Assembly: GCA_902796115.1 (NCBI GenBank)
Contig: CADBNX010000410.1
Coordinates: 1 to 11,837, forward strand
Origin: an uncultured Eubacteriales bacterium
GTDB lineage: Bacteria; Bacillota; Clostridia; Christensenellales; Aristaeellaceae
Length of the DNA stretch: 11,837 nucleotides
Direction of reading: 5' to 3'
Positions within the stretch are counted from its first letter, which is position 1; every line of letters begins with the position of its first letter. Position numbers and translations under genes: made by a program. This document shows positions 1 to 6,883 of the stretch, piece by piece. Under the pieces are notes generated by a model, which saw nothing but the letters and a program-made list of their open reading frames with translations, was not told the DNA's origin and did no database searches.

Positions 1-1
1 G

Positions 2-297
2 GCAGGCGGGAGCGCCCGCGGTGGCAGTTACGAGAATGCCATATCGGAGTGTCCGGCAAAACGGGGACATGATCTGTGCTGCTGCAAACCGGACGGCACG
101 CATGAAATCGAATTCCTGATCAAAAAAACGGAGGAGCGGTTCCGATCGAAGTGAAAACCGGAAACCGGACCGCTCCGTCCCTGAATCAGTATATTGATCG
201 TTTCCGTCCGTCCGAAGCGTACAAGCTGACCAATACAGGAAACGGGAGAGCCGATATCAAAATCACCCTCCCGCATGATATGGTGATGTTCCCGTAG
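2..297 (+). pseudogene. DUF4143-type ATPase, C-terminal fragment with a frameshift
   Basis: This is the 3' end of a gene that begins left of the window. The frame starting at base 2 reads ...SYENAISE...KRGHDL...GTHEIEFLIKK, and the frame one step away, from about base 136, reads AVPIEVKTGNRTAPSLNQYI...DMVMFP and stops at TAG 295-297. Together they match the usual C-terminal DUF4143 pattern (YENxIAE..., RGHxLYYYK, EIDFLI..., PIEVKSG). This domain follows an AAA+ ATPase domain in a common bacterial family of unclear role. The two halves join if one A is restored to the A7 run at 122-128, giving EIEFLIKKNGGAVPIEVK. Several usually conserved positions also look eroded (CCC where YYY is common, ECP where a hydrophobic pair is usual), which argues for real decay over a sequencing slip, though either is possible. 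The gene is convergent with the oxidoreductase gene, with only six bases between the stop codons. Confidence 0.72.
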
Positions 298-303
298 CTT
301 GAT

Positions 304-1419
304 TCACCGCGTGATGTCGACCCAGCGGCGTTCTTTTGCGGATAGCTCGACAGCCTCAAGAATCTTCTGAGAGCGGACGCCTTCGTTGATATCCGGGAAA
401 AACGGCTGCTTCTTTCCCTGCGTAAAATCCACAAAGCACTGCTCCTGCCCGGCAAAAAATTCCTCCGGTACCGGCATATTGTGCATTTTGGGCTTATCAG
501 TGTCGACCACTCGACTTGCAATGCCGATATTGTCGGGATCTTCCACGTCGCATGAAAGCGTTCCCTTATCCCCGCAGACAAGAAAACGGATACCGTTGGT
601 CTGACCGATCACGCAGCGCGATATATCGAATACGGCATGAACCCCATTCTCCATTTCCGCCAGGAACGAGCAGAAATCATCCGTCTCGGCGATGCCGATG
701 CCGCTTCCGTCTTCTTTGGGGCGTTTGTCAACAATGACACCCATCTGACTGCAGACTGCCTTGATATTGCCGGCCAGAAACTGTGCCATATCGATCAGAT
801 GCACGGCCAGATCACCCAGCACGCCGGTACCGGCATACTCTTTGATGAAACGCCATTCCAGCTTTCTGCCCGGCCGCAGCCCGCTGTCCTTTAAATACGC
901 GATATTCAGTGTCAGGATCTTTCCGATCGCGCCCTGTTCGATCAAATGGCGGGCATAACGGAATGTGGAGCGGAAACGATTGGAAAAACAAATCATGGCT
1001 TCGGCTTTGTGCTCATCCAGTGTGTGCTGGAGCATTTCCGCTTCACGCACGCTCATGGCCAAAGGCTTTTCCACATTGACAAACTTACCGGCCTTCACCG
1101 CTTCAACTGCCATTGGCACATGCAGATAATTGGGAGTGCAGATTTCCACTGCGTCAACATCGGCACAGGCAATCAGATCGTGATAATCAACAAAGCGGCG
1201 CGCGCTGTCAATGTCAAGTTTATCACCGACTGTCTTCAGTTTCTCTTCGTTGATGTCGCAAATCGCGGTAATCTGCGCTTCCTTGATTTTTACAAGCTCG
1301 GAAATGTGCTTTCCGGTGGCGATACCGCCAAGGCCGATGATGCCGATTCTCGTAACAGCCAATGTTTTCTCTCCTTGCATTTTTGCTTTTTCCTTTTTTT
1401 CAGACTTCTCCTTTATCAC
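304..1419 (-). CDS. Gfo/Idh/MocA-family NAD(P)-dependent oxidoreductase
   Basis: Cytoplasmic dehydrogenase of 371 aa, probably acting on a sugar, inositol or related polyol; the substrate cannot be read from sequence. The N-terminal Rossmann fold has the dinucleotide motif GIIGLGGIA (residues 26-34), the family signature EKP at 117-119 in VNVEKPLAMS, and a catalytic-type segment GVLGDLAVHLID (199-210) with D203, H207 and D210. Length is normal for the family. The start is uncertain. The GTG at 1417-1419 overlaps the stop of the upstream gene (GTGA), which suggests coupling, but it adds a Lys/Glu-rich tail of about 20 residues unusual for the family. ATG at 1378-1380 (residue 14), or TTG at 1360-1362 preceded by AAGGAG at good spacing, would give a more typical N-terminus (LAVTRIGIIG). 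It is the second gene of an operon with an M29-like protein, so the two may act on the same compound; this is inference. Family confidence is high. Confidence 0.93.
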   Translation of the reverse strand: MIKEKSEKKEKAKMQGEKTLAVTRIGIIGLGGIATGKHISELVKIKEAQITAICDINEEKLKTVGDKLDIDSARRFVDYHDLIACADVDAVEICTPNYLHVPMAVEAVKAGKFVNVEKPLAMSVREAEMLQHTLDEHKAEAMICFSNRFRSTFRYARHLIEQGAIGKILTLNIAYLKDSGLRPGRKLEWRFIKEYAGTGVLGDLAVHLIDMAQFLAGNIKAVCSQMGVIVDKRPKEDGSGIGIAETDDFCSFLAEMENGVHAVFDISRCVIGQTNGIRFLVCGDKGTLSCDVEDPDNIGIASRVVDTDKPKMHNMPVPEEFFAGQEQCFVDFTQGKKQPFFPDINEGVRSQKILEAVELSAKERRWVDITR

Positions 1420-2486
1420 TTGTTCTTTTCGTACATTTCATCAATGACCCGGTCGAGAAAGTTTCCGTTGTCACAAATCTGAATATCGTCAATCCATACA
1501 GAGGGATCGTGCATATCAAAGTCGATATGCTCTTTGGCATGGATGATTTCCCTGCGGTTTGTATTGTTGCCCAGGGCAACGTGAACGCATCTTGTGTGAT
1601 GGCTGCCGTCCACGGTCCAGCCGAATTCGTCGTTTTCCACGGAAGTGGTGGCCACAAGGCCGATTTCATCACACCAGCGAGGCTGCGGGCTGACTTTCTC
1701 CATCAGGGTATCCAGACGGTTTTTCTGAATCTGAGGAGCTTCATAGCCGATCAGTTCGCTTTTGCTGAAATGCAGCCGGATCGGTTCCATATAGATTTCC
1801 CGATGACCGGGAATGTTGGGGCGGATCGGGAAGCCACGCTGATGATAAGCCCGCTCGCTGGCGCCGTCGATGACTGCCTCTCCGTCCACACTGCCGATAG
1901 CAGGAACTATCGCCACCTCGGAATAAAACGGTATGATGCCGAGCACCGGATACATGCCGTCCGGTGAGGATACATCGCAGGTCAGATCCGTACCGCGCTT
2001 TGTCTTGATATGAACCTGCTTCGCATGTTTGAGCCAGACAAACATTTTCATGGCCCGTTCCCGGTTGCGCATCACTTCTTCCCGGTTGATATTCCAGATT
2101 CCCATACCGCCTGCTTCCAGTGTAAAGCGTTTGGTGCCCGCTGCCAGGGAAGCGTCACCGTCTTTCTGATTGCCCAAGTACATACTGAACCCCGTTTTGA
2201 TCTGCGGGGTCGTCATGAAGGTAATGTCTGCGTGCAGGATAGCCTGGCGAAGCGGTTCCATAATAGGCAGATGATCATACCCCTCCTCACCGCCGTACAT
2301 ATCCACGTCTGCGATAAAAACATTCATACCGAGAGCTTTCGCAGTGTCAGCCAGGGCCCGCGCATTTTCATAGCTTTCCCTGTCTGCCAGAATTACAATA
2401 TTATTGCCCTTCTGCGCTTCTGCGATTTCTTCCAGAACAAACCTTGCATTCTCGAAAACCTTGTCATTCTTCGTGTAGAAATTCAT
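1416..2486 (-). CDS. M29-superfamily metalloenzyme-like protein (aminopeptidase T / NicX-type dioxygenase relative)
   Basis: A 356-aa cytoplasmic protein resembling the M29 metallopeptidase superfamily, which holds thermophilic aminopeptidases (AmpS/PepS) and also the Fe(II) 2,5-dihydroxypyridine 5,6-dioxygenase NicX. Comparing it by eye with the canonical M29 protein at 6884-8107, I can match a possible ligand set: E190 (FYSEVAIVP), E274 (WCDEIGLVA), H302 (CVHVALGNN) and the H-x-D pair H320/D322 (HIDFDM). The rest of the chain is divergent and about 50 residues shorter, so peptidase activity should not be assumed. A hydrolase or ring-cleaving dioxygenase is equally possible. ATG 2484-2486 is chosen because AAGGAGG (2494-2500) lies 7 nt upstream. 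The frame stays open to 2711, but that stretch includes the promoter. It is first in an operon with the Gfo/Idh/MocA gene (overlap of stop and GTG), which points to a catabolic step on a small molecule. Confidence 0.75.
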   Translation of the reverse strand: MNFYTKNDKVFENARFVLEEIAEAQKGNNIVILADRESYENARALADTAKALGMNVFIADVDMYGGEEGYDHLPIMEPLRQAILHADITFMTTPQIKTGFSMYLGNQKDGDASLAAGTKRFTLEAGGMGIWNINREEVMRNRERAMKMFVWLKHAKQVHIKTKRGTDLTCDVSSPDGMYPVLGIIPFYSEVAIVPAIGSVDGEAVIDGASERAYHQRGFPIRPNIPGHREIYMEPIRLHFSKSELIGYEAPQIQKNRLDTLMEKVSPQPRWCDEIGLVATTSVENDEFGWTVDGSHHTRCVHVALGNNTNRREIIHAKEHIDFDMHDPSVWIDDIQICDNGNFLDRVIDEMYEKNK

Positions 2487-2589
2487 ACTGCTGCCTCCTT
2501 CGTGAATTATATGTTTAAAATTACGGTAACTGATACGAACGCAATCAAAAGGGTTGCCACGGCATTCATCCTGTTCAATAACGCAGCGC

Positions 2590-2618
2590 ATTATACCCAT
2601 GCATTCTGCGACTGGCAC
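2590..2618 (-). promoter_or_regulatory. sigma-A promoter for the M29-like/oxidoreductase operon
   Basis: On the minus strand, TATAAT (2590-2595) is preceded after a 17-nt spacer by GTGCCA (2613-2618), which matches TTGACA at four of six positions. The start of transcription would fall near 2583, leaving a leader of about 97 nt before ATG 2486. It lies in the 179-nt gap between this operon and the FNT gene upstream on the same strand, which suggests that the two are transcribed separately. Confidence 0.65.
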
Positions 2619-2665
2619 AGTGTATACATCTGCAATCCGATTTCCATCGCGCTTCCGGGATCCGG

Positions 2666-3259
2666 TCACTGCTTCCCCGCGCTTTTCGGCGCTTTTGACG
2701 CTTCGGCGCACAGGAAGCTTGCGGCGAGCGAACCTGCGAAGTTTCCGAGGATCGCAAGGACCAGCGTCCAGGAGAATGCGGCCGCGGTGCCGAGGGTAAT
2801 GACGTTGGCGATGCAGTGCTGGAAACCGCAGAAGATAAAGAGCGGGATACCGAAAAGGATACCGAGCGGTGTGCCTTTCTGATATGTTTTGACCGCGATA
2901 TACATGATGACGCCGCAGAAGAAAGCCCTGACGAAGAAGGAAAAGGAGAAATCCCAGCCCGCGGCTTTGGCAGATGCCGCTTCGATAATGGAGGGATCGG
3001 CGGCGCGGCTGAGAAGCCCGGCAAGGTACCCGGCCGCCAGGTTGACGGCAAGGATCACAAGCAGGTCCGAAAGCTTCAGTTTGCTTTCAAACAGGAAGCC
3101 GCATTTGCCCGTGAAGAGGGCGAGCCCCAGGGTGCAGATGCCGAGCAGACCGAACGCGAAGATCACGGGGCCGATGGGATTGCCGAGCTTGAGCAGGGCA
3201 AAATTGCCCAGACTGATGAAAAGACTTGCGGCGATGGATTTTTTGATCAGGCTTGACAT
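2666..3259 (-). CDS. Formate/nitrite transporter (FNT) family channel, short form
   Basis: Integral membrane protein of 197 aa, related to FocA/NirC channels that move formate, nitrite or similar small monovalent anions. About six hydrophobic segments can be seen (roughly 8-26, 29-52, 64-86, 104-124, 132-158 and 162-185). Family hallmarks are present: LALFTGKCGF (46-55) corresponds to the ELFTGN-type loop, GFQHCIANV (145-153) carries the central pore histidine H148 of the GFEHSVANM motif, and ILGNFAGSL (170-178) matches the last-helix glycine pattern. It is shorter than the typical 260-280 aa, with trimmed N-terminus, loops and C-terminus. ATG 3257-3259 is chosen because AAAGGAGG (3266-3273) lies 6 nt upstream and the promoter fits. 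It is a single-gene unit, divergent from the methyltransferase gene. The transported ion is unknown. Confidence 0.85.
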   Translation of the reverse strand: MSSLIKKSIAASLFISLGNFALLKLGNPIGPVIFAFGLLGICTLGLALFTGKCGFLFESKLKLSDLLVILAVNLAAGYLAGLLSRAADPSIIEAASAKAAGWDFSFSFFVRAFFCGVIMYIAVKTYQKGTPLGILFGIPLFIFCGFQHCIANVITLGTAAAFSWTLVLAILGNFAGSLAASFLCAEASKAPKSAGKQ

Positions 3260-3321
3260 GGTTTTCCTCCTTTGAATGACGGGTGCGGGCTGTGCTGCCA
3301 TGACCGCGGAAGCCGTATTTC

Positions 3322-3350
3322 ATTGTATCTGAAAAAGCAGCGTTTGTAAA
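3322..3350 (-). promoter_or_regulatory. sigma-A promoter for the FNT channel gene
   Basis: Minus strand: TTTACA (3345-3350), a 17-nt spacer, then TACAAT (3322-3327), each hexamer one base from consensus. Transcription would start near 3315, giving a leader of about 56 nt ahead of the ATG at 3259. It lies back-to-back with the promoter of the methyltransferase operon, whose -35 box starts only 13 bases away. Confidence 0.75.
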
Positions 3351-3362
3351 CCTCGCCTTTCC

Positions 3363-3391
3363 TTGCCTAAAGCGGGAAACTGCATTATAAT
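3363..3391 (+). promoter_or_regulatory. sigma-A promoter for the methyltransferase-topB-cupin operon
   Basis: Plus strand: TTGCCT (3363-3368), a 17-nt spacer, then a perfect TATAAT (3386-3391). The -10 box sits inside a 12-base palindrome, GCATTATAATGC (3382-3393). The predicted transcription start near 3398 excludes any coding start upstream of it and supports the ATG at 3480, leaving a leader of about 82 nt. Confidence 0.7.
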
Positions 3392-3479
3392 GCGGATATT
3401 CCCCGAAGAAAGGGACGGCCGCCGACAACCGGGCGGGGAATCGGGCGGCGGGCACCATGACCATGAAAAGGACGGAACA

Positions 3480-4232
3480 ATGCTGACCTGCGGGGAAACG
3501 GAAATGCTGCTTCCGGGGGACCGGATCGACGATCTGCAGCGCGCGGGACTGAGAATCATTCAGAACGAATCCTCCTGGCGCTTCGGCATGGACAGCGTGC
3601 TGCTGGCGGATTTCGCGTGTCCCGCGCCCCGGGACAGGGTGATCGATCTGGGCTGCGGGGACGGTGCGCTGCTGCTGCTTTTGTGGGGAAGAGAGAATAC
3701 GCTGACCGGGGACGGCATCGAGATCCGGCCCGACGCGGCGCTGCGCGCGGAAAAAAGCTTCGCGCTGAACGGACTTGCGGAGCGTCTGCATGTGATCCGG
3801 GGGGACTGGACGGAGCCTTCGCTGCTCCGGGAGGGGCAGTATACGCTCGCGGTGGCCAATCCGCCCTATGAAGAAGCGGCGCAGAGCGGGATGCTTCAGA
3901 CGGAGGCGAGGGCCCGGCTGCGCGGCGGCTGGGACGCGCTGTTTTTGTCCGCCGCGCGCGCGCTGAAGCCCGGAGGAAGGTTCGCGCTGGTGTATCCCGC
4001 GCGGGAGACGGACCGGGTGCTGCGGTGGATGTGCGCGGCGGGCTTCGCGCTGAAGCGGACCCGGGCGGTTTACACAAGGCCGGGTAAGGACGCGAAGCTC
4101 TGTCTGTCCGAGGGCGTGCTCGGCGCAAGACCGGGCGGCGTGCGGATGCTTCCGCCGCTTGCGGTCTGGACCGGGGACGGGAAAAGAGAACTGGCGGAGA
4201 TTTACGGGACGGAAAGGACACGGGAAACATGA
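3480..4232 (+). CDS. tRNA1(Val) (adenine(37)-N6)-methyltransferase (TrmN6/YabB-like)
   Basis: SAM-dependent methyltransferase of 250 aa, of the family that makes N6-methyladenosine at A37 of tRNA1(Val). The N-terminal stretch DDLQRAGLRIIQNESSWRFG (17-36) followed by MDSVLLADF is the family signature. The SAM-binding motif is VIDLGCGDG (54-62), the acidic end of the next strand is GIEIRP (79-84), and the N6-adenine motif NPPY is at 127-130, typical of enzymes that methylate exocyclic amines. ALKPGGRFALVYPA (161-174) is the usual late strand of the fold. The start at ATG 3480 is supported by AAAAGGA (3466-3472), 7 nt upstream, and by the promoter at 3363-3391; an open frame reaching back to 3363 would begin at the -35 box. 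The stop overlaps the topB start (ATGA), so the two are probably translationally coupled. Exact target base is inferred from family resemblance. Confidence 0.9.
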   Translation: MLTCGETEMLLPGDRIDDLQRAGLRIIQNESSWRFGMDSVLLADFACPAPRDRVIDLGCGDGALLLLLWGRENTLTGDGIEIRPDAALRAEKSFALNGLAERLHVIRGDWTEPSLLREGQYTLAVANPPYEEAAQSGMLQTEARARLRGGWDALFLSAARALKPGGRFALVYPARETDRVLRWMCAAGFALKRTRAVYTRPGKDAKLCLSEGVLGARPGGVRMLPPLAVWTGDGKRELAEIYGTERTRET

Positions 4233-6400
4233 TTGCGGTGGTCGCGGAAAAACCCAGCGTGGGAATGGACATCGCCCGGGTGCTCGGATGCCGCGAGCGC
4301 GGAGACGGATTCGTGCAGGGCGCGGGATATATCGTGACCTGGGCGATCGGGCACTTGGTGAGCCAGTGCGAGCCGGACGAGATCGACGAGAAGTACAAGC
4401 GCTGGAATATGAAGGATCTGCCGATCCTGCCGGAGAGCATTCCCTGCAAGGTGCTGCCGAAAACCAGAAAACAGTACGGCGTGGTGAAGAAAATCATCAA
4501 CGGCGCGGATACCGAGAAAATCATCTGCGCCACCGATGCGGGGCGGGAAGGGGAACTGATTTTCCGCCTGATCTACACGCAGGCCAAATGCAGAAAACCG
4601 GTGGAGAGGCTGTGGATCTCCTCGATGACGGACGCCGCGATCCGGGAGGGATTCGCGCAGCTGAAGCCGGAGAGCGAGTACGACGGGCTGTACCGCAGCG
4701 CGCAGAGCCGCGCCGAGGCGGACTGGCTGGTGGGCATGAACGCGAGCCGGGCTTTTTCCATCCGCTACAGCGCGCACCTTTCTATCGGCCGCGTGCAGAC
4801 GCCCACCCTGGCGCTGCTGGTGCGGCGCTGGCATGAGATCGAGAATTTCAAACCGGAGGAGTATTATACCCTGACGGCTTCCTTCGGGGACTGGCAGGGC
4901 GTGTGGTTCGACCCAAAACGCGAGGATGAAAAGACCGCTTCCCGGATCGCTTCCCGCGAGGAGGCACAGCGCCTTGCCGACAAGGTGAAGGAAGGCAGGG
5001 GCAGGATCACTTCCGTGACGAAGGAAGATAAAAAGGAGCTGCCCCCGCAGCTCTACGATCTGACCTCCCTGCAGCGGGACGCGAACCGGCGCTGGGGCTT
5101 CACGGCGGATAAGACCCTGAAGATCACGCAGGACCTGTATGAGAAATGGAAAGCCGTCACCTATCCGCGCACGGATTCGCGCTATCTGCCGCTGGATATG
5201 CTGCCGCGCATCCGTACGACGCTGGAAAAGCTGCCGGAGGAATACCGGAAGCTGAACGAAGGCATCGCCTGGCAGAAGGATGGAAAGCTTCCCTTCAGCA
5301 AGCGGGTGTTTGACAACAGCAAGGTATCCGACCATCACGCGATCGTGCCGACGGCGCAGACCGCGCCGGTGGAAAAACTGCCGGAGGACGCGAAAAAGAT
5401 CTTTGACATGATCGCGCGGCGCACGGCGGCGGTCTTTTATCCGGCCTATGAATACGAGGCGGTGAAGGTGCTGACCCGCTGCCGGGATGAAATGTTCAAA
5501 ACCACCGGCAGGAACGTAACACGGGAAGGCTGGAAGGCGGTATACGCGGGCACGGAAAAGGAAGAGGAGAGCGGCGCGAAAAGGAAAAAGGCTGAGGAAC
5601 CCGAAGAAAAGCCGCTGCCGCCCCTGAAGGAAGGGGACGAGTATTCGCTTCAAAGCACCGCGATCAAAAAGGAAACCACAAAGCCGCCCGCGCCCCATAC
5701 GGACGCGTCGCTGCTGTACGCGATGGAGAACGCGGGCAGGGATCTGGACGACGAGGCGCTGCGCGAACAGATGAAGGGCTCCGGCCTCGGCACGCCCGCC
5801 ACACGCGCCGCGATGATCGAGCGGCTGATCAAGGTGGGGTACGCGCAGCGGCGGGGCAAAGCCATTCAGCCGACCGAGAAGGGGATCCAGCTGATCGAAC
5901 TGGTGCCGCAGGAGCTGTCTTCCCCGGAAATGACCGGCAAATGGGAGCTTGCGCTGCATGAAATCGCGGAAAACCGCCGGGAGTGCGCGCCGTTCATGGA
6001 CAGCATCCGCCGCTACAGCGTATTTCTGGTGGAATTCGCGCGGGACAGGGCGCCGGAGAAGCAGATCGCGGAAGAAAAGAAAAATGCCGGAAAGAAGCGG
6101 GCCGCCTCCGCCGGACCTATCGCGGACGTCGCCTGTCCGCTCTGCGGAAAGGGCGTGGCGGAGAACAGCCGCGCGTTCTACTGCCTGGGGTGGAAGGAAG
6201 GCTGTCCGTTCACGCTGTGGAAGGACTGCCTCACAAAAGGCGGAGGACCGCTGCTGAATGAGCGCATCGTGACTGCCCTGCTGAAGAACGGCAGCGTCGC
6301 CGGAAGCACGGGACGGATCGAGCTGACGAAGGAAGCCGTATCCTTTATTCCGAAGGACGGCGGTGGGCCGGGCATCCGCCGGGAAATCAAAAAAGGATAA
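4229..6400 (+). CDS. topB: DNA topoisomerase III (type IA)
   Basis: Type IA topoisomerase of 723 aa that nicks and passes single strands, used in decatenation and recombination-intermediate processing. The Toprim domain opens with MIAVVAEKPS (E7) and holds ATDAGREGE (101-109; D103, E107). The second Asp seen in E. coli-type DPDREG is replaced by Gly, as I recall for many Firmicute and Bacteroidetes TopB proteins. SIGRVQTPTLALL (185-197) and the active-site segment TYPRTDSRYLP (311-321, nucleophile Y312) follow, then SDHHAIVPT (367-375). A Lys/Glu-rich linker (about 442-468) precedes GSGLGTPATRAAMIERL (517-533). The C-terminus adds a zinc-ribbon-like module, CPLCGK...YCLGWKEGCPF...C (636-667). 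Length is normal for the family. There is no relaxase, conjugation or integrase gene nearby, so it looks chromosomal and not carried by a conjugative element. It overlaps the methyltransferase gene by four bases. Confidence 0.96.
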   Translation: MIAVVAEKPSVGMDIARVLGCRERGDGFVQGAGYIVTWAIGHLVSQCEPDEIDEKYKRWNMKDLPILPESIPCKVLPKTRKQYGVVKKIINGADTEKIICATDAGREGELIFRLIYTQAKCRKPVERLWISSMTDAAIREGFAQLKPESEYDGLYRSAQSRAEADWLVGMNASRAFSIRYSAHLSIGRVQTPTLALLVRRWHEIENFKPEEYYTLTASFGDWQGVWFDPKREDEKTASRIASREEAQRLADKVKEGRGRITSVTKEDKKELPPQLYDLTSLQRDANRRWGFTADKTLKITQDLYEKWKAVTYPRTDSRYLPLDMLPRIRTTLEKLPEEYRKLNEGIAWQKDGKLPFSKRVFDNSKVSDHHAIVPTAQTAPVEKLPEDAKKIFDMIARRTAAVFYPAYEYEAVKVLTRCRDEMFKTTGRNVTREGWKAVYAGTEKEEESGAKRKKAEEPEEKPLPPLKEGDEYSLQSTAIKKETTKPPAPHTDASLLYAMENAGRDLDDEALREQMKGSGLGTPATRAAMIERLIKVGYAQRRGKAIQPTEKGIQLIELVPQELSSPEMTGKWELALHEIAENRRECAPFMDSIRRYSVFLVEFARDRAPEKQIAEEKKNAGKKRAASAGPIADVACPLCGKGVAENSRAFYCLGWKEGCPFTLWKDCLTKGGGPLLNERIVTALLKNGSVAGSTGRIELTKEAVSFIPKDGGGPGIRREIKKG

Positions 6401-6448
6401 CTGCCCGGCTTCTGACCGGACAGACACCATAAACAAGGAGGAGCAGAT

Positions 6449-6790
6449 ATGATATCACGCAAGGACAGCATGCCTGTGGAGGCAAGGGAACACATGCGGG
6501 GCGGGGACGGAACGGTGCATCTGACCCGCGTATTTCCGGAACTGCCGGCAAACGCCCGGATCTTTTCCGTGATCGAGCTGCAGCCGGGAGAATCCATCGG
6601 ATACCATGTGCATGAAAACGAAACGGAACTGTTCTATTTCCTGCAGGGCACCGCGCTGGTGCGGGACGACGAAGCGGAGGAGACGCTCACCGCGGGAGAC
6701 GCGCTGTCCACGCCGAACGGGCACGGGCACGGCGTGAAGAACATCGGGAAGGATCCCGTGCGGATGGTCGCGGTCATTGTGAAGGACTGA
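6449..6790 (+). CDS. Small single-domain cupin protein
   Basis: A 113-aa single cupin barrel. Motif 1 is GYHVHENETELFYFLQG (51-67), giving metal ligands H53, H55 and E60 in the expected HxHxxxxE spacing. Motif 2 is DALSTPNGHGHGVKNIG (84-100), with H92 or H94 as the fourth ligand and N98. Such stand-alone cupins include sugar isomerases, dioxygenases and ligand-binding proteins; nothing here picks one. The start is clear: AAGGAGGAG (about 6435-6443) sits just upstream of ATG 6449. It begins 48 nt after the topB stop with no promoter or terminator seen between, so it is probably the last gene of that operon, and the terminator at 6814-6858 closes the unit. No functional link to topB is evident. 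Confidence 0.88.
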   Translation: MISRKDSMPVEAREHMRGGDGTVHLTRVFPELPANARIFSVIELQPGESIGYHVHENETELFYFLQGTALVRDDEAEETLTAGDALSTPNGHGHGVKNIGKDPVRMVAVIVKD

Positions 6791-6813
6791 ACGGGATCCC
6801 GGGAATACAAAAA

Positions 6814-6858
6814 CACGGCAGGCAAGGAAGAAATCCGCGTTGCCTGCCGTGCTTTTTT
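6814..6858. terminator. Bidirectional intrinsic terminator between convergent operons
   Basis: Perfect 12-bp stem: CACGGCAGGCAA (6814-6825) pairs with TTGCCTGCCGTG (6840-6851), with a 14-nt loop. It is followed on the plus strand by C and T6 (6853-6858), and on the minus strand by T5 (the A run at 6809-6813 read in reverse). It lies between the cupin stop (6790) and the aminopeptidase stop (6884), so it can end both transcripts. Confidence 0.9.
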
Positions 6859-6883
6859 CCGCCGTGCCGGGCGGTTCGTTGGG

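Noticed and set aside
2506..2511. A second TATAAT on the minus strand close to the M29-like gene start
   Set aside because: No acceptable -35 hexamer lies 16-18 nt upstream, and transcription from it would begin inside the ribosome binding site.
4229..6400. topB as a marker of an integrative conjugative element
   Set aside because: No relaxase, type IV secretion, integrase or partition genes are present. The neighbours are a tRNA methyltransferase and a cupin, and composition matches the adjoining core-like genes.
4202..6436. Very long open frame on the minus strand opposite topB
   Set aside because: It is antisense to a well-supported topoisomerase III with full motifs. The translation is Arg/Leu/His-rich with no recognisable domain, as expected of GC-rich shadow frames.
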